In this document: positions 47,944 through 60,800 of the stretch, in pieces | Layout of the letters: the number at the start of each line of letters is the position of its first letter | How positions within the stretch are numbered: position 1 is the first letter of the stretch | NCBI GenBank assembly: GCA_022376465.1 | Contig: JACDTU010000005.1 | Span: 1,228,001-1,292,000, forward strand | DNA from: Cubamyces lactineus | Lineage: Eukaryota; Basidiomycota; Agaricomycetes; Polyporales; Polyporaceae | Length of the DNA stretch: 64,000 nt | Direction of reading: 5' to 3' | Notes under the pieces: model-generated | Databases searched by the model: none | What the model was told of the DNA's origin: nothing | What the model saw: only the letters and a program-made list of their open reading frames with translations | Translations under genes and position numbers: made by a program

Positions 47944-50335
47944 ATGTCTGCCATAGTCTGGGCGTGGGCCGTCGTCGCGGTCACCTTCGTCTGGCTGGGA
48001 CTCCAGCAGAAGTCGAAGAGGCTCGCACTCCCACCAGGTCCCAAGGGTCTTCCGCTGATTGGAAACCTACGCGACCTGACTCTCACCGGACTGTGGCTAG
48101 AGGCCCGCAAGTGGGCCCAACAGCACGGTACGTGTCCTCCTCGCCCTCACGTATAAACATGCTGAGTGTATGCGCGTTGTTGCAGGCGAGCTGGTGTATC
48201 TGCACGTGTTTGGGCAGGGCCTGCTGTTTGTAAATAGCTACGAGGCGGCCGTGGACCTGCTCGAGAAGCGGGGCGCGATCTACTCGGACAAGCCCAAGAT
48301 GGTCATGGCAGGTGAACTGTATGTCGCTTCTCTCCTGTCTTTGTGCACTTCACATGTCTGATAAAGTGCCGCAGGTGTGGGTGCGAGAACATGGTACGCC
48401 ACCGCCGCTGCCGAGGTGCATCGCGATTAGGATCTGACCATGACATGGCTGCTGTGACGTAGATTGGACTTACGCCCTACGGCGATCGTCTCCGCCGCCA
48501 GCGCAAGCTCATGCTCCAGGCGCTGGGCCAGAACAGAATCCAGGAATACCACCCGCTCCTCGAGATCCAGACGCACAACCTCCTCCAGGGCATCCTCAGC
48601 AACCCAGATGACTCCCAGAGCATCATCCGCAGGTACACAGGCGGCCTCACCCTCCTCATCGTCTACGGCTACCGCGTCCTCTCCAACTCCGACCAGCTCC
48701 TCGAGATGGCGGGCGAGAGCCTCGAGCTCCTCTCTAACCACATTGCCGCTGCAGGCAAGGTTTGGTTCGTCGATCTTATCCCGGCCCGTACGTGCTTGAC
48801 AAGCATATCTGTCATTTATTGCCACTCACGCTTTGGCGCTCCGTCCGCTTGCAGTCAAGCACATCCCTTCCTGGTTCCCCGGTGCTGGCTTCAAGCGCAA
48901 CGCAGCGGTCTGGAAGCAGAAGATGGAGGCATTCGTCAACGTGCCATACGACTACACCAAGGCCCAGATGGTCCGTGGTCAAACTAGATCCCATTACCGC
49001 GCGCTAACTTGACATCGCGCGCCCACAGCGCCAGGGTACTGCCGTGCCTTGCTACGTTTCGATGCTTCTTGACGACGCCGCCCTGGAGAACAAGGAACAA
49101 ACTGTAGATAGCCAGCGCGACTTCGACATCCGATGGACGGCAAACTCGCTCTATGCAGGTGAGCTTCCCGCGCGCAGTATATGCGCTCCCATGTCTCGCG
49201 TATACAAGTGACTCATGATGCGTGTCTTCGCGAAATCTTCCACAGCGAGCTTCGACACCGTAAGTGACAATGCCGTATCCATTTGATTGGCTCGAGAGCT
49301 TACATCCCGGCGCGTGGCTGTAGACTATCTCCGCGATTTCGCACTTCTTCCTGGCCATGCTTCAGCACCCCGAAATCCTCGAGAAGGCCCAGAAGGAGCT
49401 CGACGCGGTCGTTGGCAACAGTCGTCTGCCTACATTTAGCGACCGGCCCAACCTCCCTTACGTCAACGCGATCGTGAATGAGACGCTCCGCCTCGCGTCG
49501 CCCGTCCCTCTTGGTAGGTCCACGCGCCAAGTCTGTCTAAATTAGAGTGCTAAATGTGGTGTTGTATGCGCAGGCCTCCCGCGTCGTATTACCGAGGACA
49601 ACGTGTACAAGAACATGTACATCCCGAAGGGTACCCTCGTGTTTGGCAACAACTTGTACGTGTCGTGTGCTATTCATCCGTGGCCGGAACATAAGCTGAC
49701 GCGCGCGTTGCGCACCCTCTGCAGCAACATGGCACGCAACGAGGCGATCTTCCCCAACCCAGACGAATTCGACCCTGAGCGGTACCTCGAGGAAGACATC
49801 GACGAGGCAACGGCGAAGCTGCGCGACCCTCGCAACTACGTATTTGGCTTTGGTCGTAGGCGGTGCCCCGGCGCGTCCATGATCGACTCGTCACTCTGGG
49901 TCGCGATCGCGTCTATGCTCGCAAGCTTCGACATCCGCAAGGCCGTGGACGAGTTTGGCAACGTTGTTGAGCCGGAGGTGGTCTACGACAACTCTGTCTT
50001 CACGTGCGTATCTTTTCTCTTTTGCCCTCTGTCCCCTTGCACGCAAGGCTCCATTGCCCACATCCGTGCCTGCCCTATTTGGCACCGCGCTCGCGCGCCA
50101 CCCATGGGGCCCGCTGCCCTCGCACTGTGCCCTGCGGGCTTCGAGCTTGTCAGCGGCTGCGGTCGTGGCGGATCCGAACCGTCTGTTGGGTCCGACGTGC
50201 AGCGCAGCGGAGTGACATAACGCTAACGTTCTTCGTGCCATTTTCAGCACGATGAAGCCGTTCAAGTACGACATCCGCCCTCGGTCGCAGCAGGCAGTCA
50301 AGGTCATCCTGGAGGCGAAGGGCCTGTCGGACTGA
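47944..50335 (+). CDS. Cytochrome P450 monooxygenase, microsomal class II
   Basis: An N-terminal membrane anchor (MSAIVWAWAVVAVTFVWLGL) leads to the proline hinge PPGPKGLPLIGNLRDL. Exons then read ELVYLHVFGQGLLFVNSYEA, GLTPYGDRLRRQRKLMLQAL (helix C, WxxxR-like region) and IPSWFPGAGFKRNAAVWKQK. The oxygen-binding helix I reads AASFDTTISAISHFFLAML, with Ser where the (A/G)GxDT motif usually has Gly. The ExxR motif is NETLRLASPVPLG; the PERF-like motif is PDEFDPERYLEE; the heme loop is FGFGRRRCPGASM with the proximal Cys. The end is AVKVILEAKGLSD (stop at 50333-50335). About nine introns. It resembles the large basidiomycete P450 families used in xenobiotic and secondary metabolism; no substrate can be named. 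Confidence 0.92.
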
Positions 50336-51893
50336 TCGCGATCCCGCTCTCCGTTAAGCGACAACCTTTCAAACCTCTACCGCCCGACATACGAAACAAC
50401 ACCTCCCCCTTCGCCCGATTCGTACATGCATACATGTACATAGCCGCTCGACACACTGAATGGTCCTTCCTCCTTTCGTCGCGTTACTCGGATAGATGCT
50501 ACGCGACCGACGTTGGAGAGGGACCAACACCCACATTCGTTTTACCGTTGTCAGTTCCTCACTTATTCGCCACTGCTTATTTAGTAGCGTAGTAGAACCC
50601 AACATCCCCCGCTTCCACCCCCTGCCCTCTGTCGCATGCATCCGACATCCCGACGATAGCAGCACAAATCGCTGCACGTCCTGGAGTCATGCAGTGCAGA
50701 CCCGTCCAACTTGCTTACCCCACGGACTCTTCCTCCAATCCCCCCTACCCTTACCCTTACCTTCGTCCTCTCTCCCGCCTACACCTCGCCCCGCCCCTTC
50801 ATCGGAACCTCCAAGTTTTCCCGTTGCTGCCTGAGCCTGAAGTTTTAGCTCGCTCTCTCGTATCTCGCGTTCGTCAAGTCTCTCCGCGTCGTCTGCCCGT
50901 CGTGCTAGCTAGTGTACATCTTCTCCCACCCAGCAATGTGTAATATAGAGCCTCGGATCGGAACAGGAGCCTCTCGAAGACCTGCCTGGTCCGTAAGCGT
51001 AGCCGGTCGTACAAGGTGCTACCTACTACTACCTAGTATCAGCTTCAGTTGTATCTCGATCTCCGCTCGTGTCCGAACAGGCTCCCCGAGAAGGCGAGGG
51101 CCGGATACCTCTTCGGGCTCGACGTCGAGGTACGACTCCGTCGGAGTGGCGTCCGAGACTAGCATCGAACTGCAACGGCGCCCTGTACTTGGATGATATG
51201 TGGCGATGACATGGCAAGGCGTAAGTTAAATGGAGAGGATCCGTCAGCGGTTCGTGTGCCCCATCCCATATGCATTGTATGGACTCGGGGGGATTGAACC
51301 TTCTCCGGATCCCACCCTGCTGCGTATGCGTCTGGCGTGTCGGCGGGCACGCGCGTACTTGGTCTGACGTCGACGTGGTCAGACACTATCGCCTTGGCCA
51401 ACAGGAGCTTCAAATTGTGTAAGGGCCAGGGCCCAATTTAGATGCTATTAAACAATTTGTGAAAACACGTCGAGACGATTGCAGCAAACGCGCCGTGCCA
51501 GTGGATCTGAGAGACGGAGAATACGCGAGAGCACTGCTGGAGACCATCATGTTCTATGTACGTGGCGAAAACCAAGAATCGTTAATCATGCGTGAGGAGG
51601 TACGTATGCACAGAAGCCACGGAAGGAAAAACAAGAAAGGGGAACGGGAGGGCCCCGTCGCCATTAAACTGGCACACGCGCTGTCGGTGTTGCTGTGTAT
51701 ACAGTCCGTGCAGTGCAGTACCAGATGCTTGTAAAGTAACGAATAACGAGAAGCGTGAGCGAAGCGCATGTGCAGTTGCGTCATCTAACTATGGTATGAT
51801 CTTCACATAACCCCATAAATCTAAGATGCTGCATCAGTCCGTATGAACCCACCGAAACGCTCCGCGCACCCAGTACCCAGCAGGGCCCGCCAC
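50336..51893. other. Gap between P450 and ABC transporter 3' ends
   Basis: No firm gene. A minus-strand frame at 51159-51413 begins MKLLLAKAIVSDHVDVRPST and continues RVPADTPDAYAAGWDPEKVQ, with natural protein composition. It may be a fragment of a lost gene or a small orphan ORF, but the family was not recognised. A CT-rich stretch lies at about 50730-50790. Confidence 0.45.
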
Positions 51894-54800
51894 TCAACGC
51901 TGCTCGGTGCCGACGTCCGCCACCGAGGCGGCAGACGACGCAAGCACGGACGCGGGGACGGACGCGGGTGGAGTGAGGCCCTGCACCGTGGCTCGGATCT
52001 TGAGGATGTCGGCGCGCGAGAGGTTCGCTTCGTTGCAGAGCGAGCGGAAGATGGAGTCCTCCTTGTCGAACAGGTTCAGCGGCGTGTCGAACTCGGCCAC
52101 CTTGCCCGCGTCCATGACGAGGATGCGGTCGTAGTACACTGTGGGATCGCAGCAATGCAACAGAGCAAGCAGGGGTCAGACAAGGTTGGACGGGTAGGGA
52201 AGAGTGCGAGCAAGGAGAGCGAGTTAGTGGGGAACGGTGATTGTAGTACGTACCGATCGTATTCAATCGGTGAGCGATGCACAGAAGGGTGGACGAGGAG
52301 AATTCGGTTTGAATTGTACGTTGAACTTTAGCATCCGTCTCGACGTCGACGTTGCTCGTCGCCTCATCCTACAAATGATACAAGTGTCAGTGGTACGTCG
52401 AAACCAACGGTGACAGCCAAACTGACCAGCACTATGATGCGACTATTCTTGACGAGCGCGCGGCAGAGCGCCAACAACTGCTTCTCGCCAGCGCTGTAGT
52501 TGGAGCCTGGAAGTTTGTCAGTAGCTGACACCACGCTGGGACCGGATACGTATCACGCACCTTCATCGCTGACATTCGAGGTCAGACTGAACTTTGCTTC
52601 AGCCGCGGGGTCCGAAGACCCGTCCCTCGGAAGGAGCCACGCGCGGCGGAGGGAGTCGATGAGCTCTGCGTCAGTGCGTGTGTTCGTCGGGTCGCTGCAC
52701 AGCGGAAGATGCACCAGAAGTGCCAGTCAGCGTTAGGGAAGCAGCGAGCGACGAGAAAAGACGGAGCGCGAACGCACAGATTGTTTTTTTTTTGGTGGAG
52801 CCCATCGGGTGCGAGAGACTCAGCCCTCTTCCCGACAGTTACGCAGTGCGTCGAGGGAATGTAAAACCTCTATGCCACCCAGGGGAAATGCAGTTACGCA
52901 CGTTGTGTGGGACTCCGACGTTACCGTCGCCTACCCACTAAAACCCCTACACGTCTAATCCAGTCGCCTCCCAAATCGGTCTCTCCGTCAATCACCGATC
53001 CCCACGTGCCTTCCACAGTTGCAATCGGGAGAGGCTTCCGCCCTCCTACCTTACGCAGTGCCCTCTGCTGGTCCAGCCACAGGCGCCGGTCCAAAGCTGC
53101 GTGCCACGCATTCAATATCCCGTCTAGGGAGTGCACCTCCCCCGGTCGGTCCGCCCAGGCAATTACCCGCTCACATCGCAACTTCCATATCAGGAAACCC
53201 GTTTCCGACAGCACAATCCGGGCCAGGCGACTAGCCGTTTGCTTCACTCCACCACGCTCGTCCTTTACAGCATACAGCGGCGCTCCCAGGTACGCTCCCA
53301 GAGTCGGTGCCGTCGGAAGTACCACGCCAACCCTAGCTAGCAGGTCTCTGGCCGCTCGCCATAGTTCTCTCTGCCCAGGTGCTTGGCAGGCGGTGAGTAT
53401 GTGGTCCATGTCCTCCACCGTGCCACACGTTGGGCAAAACGCGCGACGTTCACACGTCGGAACGTTTGTCCAAAACCTCCCCACCCGGTGCGCCCCATGT
53501 AGCGCCTTCCACACGAAGTCTCGCACCTTGGGCTCAACAGGGTCACGCCGGAGGGCACGCCACAGTGTAGCCGGAAGGTGGTCATCGCCGCAAAGGTCCT
53601 TCAGTTCAGTGACCACTCGCCGCATTCTGTCCACCGTCGTCGCTGGGAGGGCACACACTCGTTCCGCGAGTATTCCCCGGTAAGCAAGACATTGCGTAAG
53701 GAAGGGGAGCTCAACCCCACTCTTCAGGAACCGCTCCGGGGGCGGGAGGCGCAGAGGGAGGTACGGTCGTGGCAGTCCAGCACCCGCCCTCGCGAGGCGA
53801 TCGGCAGCCTCATTTCCCTCCACACCCGAGTGTCCCTTTACCCATCGTAGGGTCGTGGGGGCACTACGCGTACGCAGGCACGCAACAAGGCTCCGGAATT
53901 CACTCCCATTCCGTACTCCCAGCCATCCGCTCCTTTCCCACCGCGGCAGCCATTGTGTGAGTCCATCCACTACGTACCTAGAGTCCGTCACCACATGGAG
54001 TGGCACGAAGGGCGGGACTGCGCGATGCGCCATCTCCACGGCGTAAAGCTCAGCGGTCTGATTCGACTGTTGTTGCCCAGGTACGCGTTCGCTCGCGTTC
54101 CTCGCATCCCCATTTCCAAACCATATACCACTTCCAGCAGTTGCACTCGCCAGGCCATTTCCGAGACAAGCCCCATCCGTGTAGACCTCCACCTCCTCAT
54201 TGGCCACCCTATATGGCCTCGCACGCCGGGCAACAGCACGTTGGTCGGTCATACGGCCGAAAGCTCGGAAACCCGACGCCAGGGGGAGGGCCTGGCACAG
54301 ACTCGGGTCGAATAGGATTCTACCATTCTCGTACCGCGCCACCTCATTCATCTCCATCCTTGTCGGGGTGAGGGACAGTCCGTCTTCAGGCCCGCACTCG
54401 CTCGGCCTCCACTTCGCATGCAGTCTCGTCATCAGTCTACTCGCCGCGAGCGCGCATCGGTGCGGGTTCTCACATCCTCTATCTATGCGGTCTCGTAGGC
54501 ACGGGTCGCATGGACAATCACTCCTGGTTTTGTGAGAAGCATCCTCATACACTACCCTCGCCGCCATACGGGCACACTGCCCCACGGTCCTGACACCGTG
54601 TCGCTCCCTAAGGCACTGCGCAACAGGGGTTCTCGCCACATCCCGCTTGACCTCCAGTGACGGGTGATACCAGATCGGCATCGCGGCGCATACATCACTC
54701 GACGGCTTGGCCACGTCCAGGGCAACTCGGTACTGCGCCGCAAACTTCACCATGCGACGTAAGTATAGCGGTAGTCCTGCGCTTGCTCTTAAGCTCACTT

Positions 54801-57800
54801 TCCAGGTCTGCAGGAAGGTGTTCAAGCGCGCCGCCGGCGGCGTGCCCCTCGTGTCTGCGCTCACCGCGTCCGCAAGGAGTACATCAGCAAGTGTCGCCCA
54901 CGCTGGTCGCCTCTCCGTTAGACGTAGATAATCCCTCAGCCACACCAGGTCTATTGCCACATTCCGAGCTTCCAGGTCAAGTAGAGCAATTCCACCGTCA
55001 TCATATGATCCTTGCAACGTCGCCATCGCGACCTTAGGCGCCTTGCCTTCTCCCCAGATGAAGGCTCGCATTGCAGCAGTGAGTTCCTTCTCTACCGACT
55101 GCGGCATTCCTTGCGCCTTGGCCCGGAACTGCGTCCTCGCCCCTATCTCCATTCCCACAATCAGTTTTTTGCCATGTAGGGTGGGTCTTCGCGCTGCCCA
55201 CTTGTTGAGGTTCCTTTTCACTGTTTCCACAACGGGCCTCCACGACTGAGACGGATCCACCTCGTTCCCGATCCAGGCTCCGAGCAGTCTCACTGCCTCC
55301 CCGTCACGCGCAATATGTGCGTCAGGATGCACAGTCTCCCCCCCAGGGCAAAGGGCTCTCGTCGCCACCAGCTGCGCACGGTACTCAGGCGTGCCCAGCG
55401 GGATAATCTCCGTCTTATGCAGGTTAAACTTTGCTCGTGAGCCCCGGCACCATGTGCCTGTGACGCGATCAACCTCCGCGTAGTCATCGTCCTCCCCGAG
55501 GAAAACGGTCGTGTCGTCAGCGAAAAGCTTTGCCACCAGTCTCTCTTGCGCCCCGGGGACTTGCAGTCCCCGCAGGGTCGACTGCCGCAGCGCAGCGGCC
55601 AGTGGCTCGATGGCGAGGTTGAAAAGCAGGCACGACATTGGGTCCCCTTGCCGCACGCCCCTCCAAACACGAAAAAACCCACTCTTGACTCCATTGACAA
55701 TCACGCAGCTTTCCGCTCCGCCATACAGGTGCCTTACAGTGTTTATAAAGGTGTTCGGGAAGTTCATGTGGCGGAGCGCCCTCCACAAGTACGTGTGGTC
55801 AATTCTATCATATGCCTTTTCCTGGTCCAAGGCCAAGATCGCACCATTTATCTCCTCAGCTTCCGCATAGTCGATCATCGTCGACGCCAAGCGTATGTGG
55901 TCGAAAATGCTGCGTCCCGGAACGAAACCCGCTTGGTCCGGGTGCACCAGGCTGTCCGCACAGTCCGCTAGGCGCAGCGCCAACGCTCGGGTCAGTACCT
56001 TGTAGTCAGTGTTAAGCAGGGTGATTGGTCGATAGTTAACAATGTCTCTTTTGTCCTTCTTTAGTTTGTACACAGGGCAGATCCATCCTTCAGCAAAACC
56101 AGTTTCCGGGTGCAGGCCATGGTCCGCAATGTCATTATACACCGTGGTCAGCGCCTTCGCCATGTCCACCGCGGGCCGGTTTCGCTTTACGTCCGCGTCG
56201 TACCATCTTACGTACGCTTTCCAAACTTCCATCGGGAGCCCGTCCAGCCCAGGGGCTTTGTCCGTCGCGGCCGTCTGTATCGCGCAGGTCACTTCGCGGC
56301 GGGATATCCTCTCTCCCAGCCGTTTGTTTTGATCCTCATCCAGGCGCACCCTCATGGGTTCGAGCGAGTCTCGGATGTACTTATCATGGTCTTCGTCCTC
56401 CCGCAGAAGGTCGCACCGCTGTACAGCATCGTAATGTCTCATTGCGATCGTCGCCATTCTCTTTGAATGGTTTGTGTACTGCAGCGTGGGCGCCTCAGGA
56501 TCCCTCAAGTGCGTGATGCTTTCTGCACACAAAACCGCCATCGTAGTAGTCCCCGCACTCCTTGTCCACGCTTTCGTCATTGTCTCACCTGCGATGGCCT
56601 GTCTCGCAGCCACTGTTCTCCTTTTGGTCTCAAAACGTCTCCGTTCCAGGAGGTCAAGGCGCTCCTGCAGTATTGCGGCATGCAGTACCTTTTCCGGACT
56701 TACCGCTGGCACCATTGCCTCTCCTGCACCTGGGGGCCCCCCCGCGGGGTTCATTGTGGCGTGCAGATCCTGTTTCACTTTCTCAATCGTTCTTTGGAGC
56801 TTCGGTATCTTCTCCTTCGCCCGCTTCCTAACCATCTTAACAAGCTGATCCTTGAAACCTTTGTAGATCGTTTGCGGGTTCCGCAATGGCGTCCGTTCCC
56901 CACCACTGCTAAGGTCATCCACTAGTTTCGCCCCCAGTTCCTTCATTGTTTCCTGCAGTTTGCGGTCTGTCAGGAGGTGCTTTGGCAAGGCCCACCTCCC
57001 TTTTCCGACAAAGGGGAGGGCGCGGTCGGACAGGTCGACAGTTACCATGCGATGGTCGGTGAGGATACCAGAGTCTTGGATTCCCCACGCATTGGAATCC
57101 TGGTGCAGTCTCTCAGTCACATATATACGGTCTATGCGCGACTGACTTCCATTTGCCGCATGTAGATACGTATACGCTTTGGTCGTTTCGTTACTCACAC
57201 GCCACCCATCCAGTAGGTTCCATTTAGTTATCACCGTTGTCAGCTCCTCTCTTGCTGACTCCCGGTCACTCCTCGCAGGTAAGCGGTCGAGTGCATCCTC
57301 GACTAGATTGAAATCCCCCAACAAAACGTCCACGCCTCGGCCACGCAACACCCTCGTGTCGCTCAGCGTCTTCCAGAAGGTCGCGCTCGCAGCCATGTCA
57401 TTTGGTCCATACACGTTGAGTAGTCGTAGCCTCCTCTCCTCTGTCCACTTGATGTCTAGTAGCATCGCTCGTCCAGGATAGATGTCTGTTACAGTGTACT
57501 CTGCGTTCTTCAGAAGGCGCTTGTTAATAACGAAGGCAACACCTCTCGCACCCGTTCCGTTTTCGTTGCACGCCGACGTTACGACCGTGATGAATTCGCC
57601 GAAAACCTCCATTACTACATTCGCTCGCCTTTCATCAAGATGGGTCTCTTGTAGCGCAAGTACAGCAATTCGGCTATCTCGCACTAATTGGTTTACGCGC
57701 ATCCATTTGCTTCCCACACCCCCTGGCCCCTCAGGCCCTGCTCCCCTCATGTTCAACGAGGCCACTCGGATGTGGGTCCTCCCCTTACAGCCCGTGCGCG

Positions 57801-60800
57801 CTGGCGCCACTCGATCCCGTTCTCCCCTAGTCCCCCTTTCAGCAGAGGGTTCATGTAATCCTGCCGACGGGCAGGTCCTGTGTCCGTGATCTCGAAAAGG
57901 CTCATCGCGCCGCAGCGGCACAGGAGGCCCGCCAGGGGCTCCCCTATTCGTGATGCGCTGTGTGCCGTTGCCAGTTGTATGTACCGCGTTGTGTGGGGTG
58001 TGTATGTTTAGGTGTTCTGGGGTTGCAATATCCAGCATCGAGGTCCAACCACACCTCGAGCCGTGTAGCAGTGTCCTCGCTACCAGGCGACTATGCATAG
58101 GGGAAGAATTCGCCTGCATTCTCCGGTCCCAGCTTCAGCTTCTCAGCACGGCACGTCGAGGCCTAAATAGGCCGCCGTTGGACGCAACGGCTTTCCTGTG
58201 CCCTCAGGCCAGTATATTCAGGCACGTCACGGACCCCACCTTTTCCCACATCAGCGTTGCGGGGGTGAAAGCTACTCATTGCCGGGTCAGACGCAAGAGT
58301 AGTGGTATTAGCAAGACTTAAGGTAATTCCAAGATAACACGATCCAGGCATGGCGTTCGTACAGTCAAACAGGGGCACAGTAGTTTAGATAGCCACCGTG
58401 GTACGTGTTCAGCGCCTTAGTCCTCATCCGGCCCGCTGGTCGGAGCGCTGTCCGTAGTTGCTATGCTCCGGGTCACAGTGCACGAAACCATCAAACCCTG
58501 GTGCCGTCGCACTTAACTTTCCATTCCCCCGTCCCCGTCGTACCGGCCGCTGGATCTCCATGTGCGGGGGAAGTGATCGTCCCGCTACCGGCGGCAGGTC
58601 TACTCCAGGCCAGTGCGGTTGCTTCATCATCGGGGCGCTCGCGTGTGTCGTTACGTCGGCCTCCGCCCCGCCCGTCAGGTCCTTGCTCCATCTAGGGCTC
58701 CCTGGGTACGTGCAGCTCTTCGCCATGTGGTCAGCCCCGTAGCAGTAGCTGCAGCGGGTGAAGGGCAGCGGCCCGGTGGCGATGCGATTCCCCGTGGGCT
58801 GTCCGTCCTCGCCAAGCACCCTCACCGTGTAGGCGAGGGCGCGCAGATACGCCTGCCATTGCGTCCATCGCTTCGGGTTGAGGGTCGGCGCGTCGCAGTA
58901 GACAGCCGCTCCGAGGACATCCGCCGGCGCCCTATTTCCCAGGGCCACTCTGTACGAGAAGATACGTACTTCCAATGTCGCTATAATCGTGAGCGCCACC
59001 GCTTGGAGGTCATTCATCGGCACAGTGCCCGTCGACGTTCTCTCCGCAAGTAGATCCGTCAGATAGTCCACCACACCGCTACGCATGAAGGTCGCACGGA
59101 CATCCTCGAGCACCTCCCGCTCCTTGAGCCTCCAGTTGATTGGCCCGAGCGTGAAGAGGTATCTTGGTATGACTTCCATCCCGCGGTGCACGACGAAAGT
59201 AATGTCCGGGAGTCTCCACACCTTCTGGTCCACTAGCAGGTCCACGGCTTGGGGCGTCAGCCCTCTCACCGTCCACGTTGTCGGCGGGTCCGGGGTCGCC
59301 AGGGCGGGCAGCGCGTCGACGCGGAAATTCCCTTCCCCAGTCGCCAGGGCCAGTCGTTCCCAGAGGGTGCGGCACAGGCTTTTAGCCCTCGCCTGCGTGA
59401 GCTCGCGATTCCCCAGGATTTCAACAGCGCATGCTCGGCCAGCTTCGGCGTCGGTGGCGAAGGCGGAGAGGGTTCCTTCTGGGATGTGACGACACATGTC
59501 ATAGGGTCCACGTCTGTGCTGCTCCGGATACCCACCCGGCGGTGCAGGCAACACTGCTAGGCCACCGCGGGCCGCCAGGATACCGCCCGACTCCATCGTC
59601 CCCAAGGCTTGCATCCCGGTCGCGGTCGAACGCCATCCACGTGCCTGAAGGTCGTTTGTGGCGCTCGCTGCGCCCTCCCTGGAGTGGCTAGGTGCCGTGC
59701 CGAGGCTTGGGATGAAAGCCGGTTGCTGCAAGTCGCGCTGCCCGTTCGTGTACGTGGGCGCGCTCAGTCCGAGTGCACTCCGGTGGCCGCCTCGGGCGCC
59801 GTTTGCCACCATCGGTACCGTCAGCGGCGGCGGCGGGAGGCGCGCTCCAGCATGGAGGTTTCCAAAGTCTCGCTGGGCTGGGGCGTTGTCGCTATCGTGG
59901 CGGGGCTTTTGCGCCATCGGAGCCTTGTCCTTACGCCTCGGGTCTCTTGTCTTTGTCGTCGCGGACCTTGCCGCTTGTTTGGCGACCATTGCCAGAGGTT
60001 GCGCCTGTCGTTCGCATTGTCCGGTCTGCCCCCCTCCTTCCGTCGCCGGGCCTTGCAGCGCACTGTCAACTGTCCCCGGCTCTTCCGACCTCATACTCCA
60101 GAGTGCAGCGGTGAGAAGTTTCTTGGTGGCCTCGTCCGTGGAAGTGTTGATGATGTATTTCAGGTACTCGGCGGGGATCGTAACAGTCGCGCGGTCGCGC
60201 TTCTCGGCACGTCCTACCCTCTCCTCGGTATCGTTCGCCGTTACGAGGTCGTGGACCGAGAGCACTCGCCGCACCACCCTCGGAGGGGAGGTCTTCACAT
60301 CCTGGGGAGCCACCTGCTCGTCTGCTTGCACCCGTACGTCTAGAACCATTTGGTCGTCCTGGCGCTCGCGGTGCGTCTGTAGCGGCCCAGCTCTCTCTCC
60401 CGTGGTGTCGAGCAGCAGCCTCCGCATAGCAGGGCGAGAGCTCGCCCCATCCTCGGCCTCCGGAGAGTCGACCCGAGGGCGTTTACGGGAGCGCACCGTC
60501 TCAGTCTCTACCACTCGATCCGCCCTTTGCCCCGCACGTTCGTCGTTAGTCTCAGCGGGCGCGGCGTGGTAAGGCTGCACAGACACTTAGTTCTCAAGAC
60601 GTCGCACCCCACATTCGTAGCGGTGGGACATACCAAGTCCGCAAGGCTTCCAGGCCCGCATTCCGAGTCCAATTCGTACTCATCCAGGCCATTTCCGACA
60701 TCGTCTGCCAGGGCGTCCTCCTCGGCACTCCCCAGGCTCTCCGCAGCCGTTCCCACTTGCAGGCTCCACCTAAACGTATCCGCCTCCAGCCGGGCAATCT

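Noticed and set aside
46920..48110. Long minus-strand open frame (396 codons)
   Set aside because: It runs antisense over the P450 first exon and promoter and overlaps the 5' part of the AIM32-like frame. Composition is Arg/Ser-rich with no family motif, as expected of a GC-rich shadow frame.
50744..50765. CCCTTACCCTTACC string as an interstitial telomere repeat
   Set aside because: It does not match the fungal TTAGGG repeat (CCCTAA) and is only part of a pyrimidine-rich run.
51270..51310. tRNA-like T-arm string (GGTTCAATCCC on the minus strand)
   Set aside because: No D arm, anticodon arm or paired acceptor stem could be built around it.
59658..60572. Plus-strand frame of 304 codons
   Set aside because: It is antisense to LINE ORF1, which has a CCHC motif and the better coding character.
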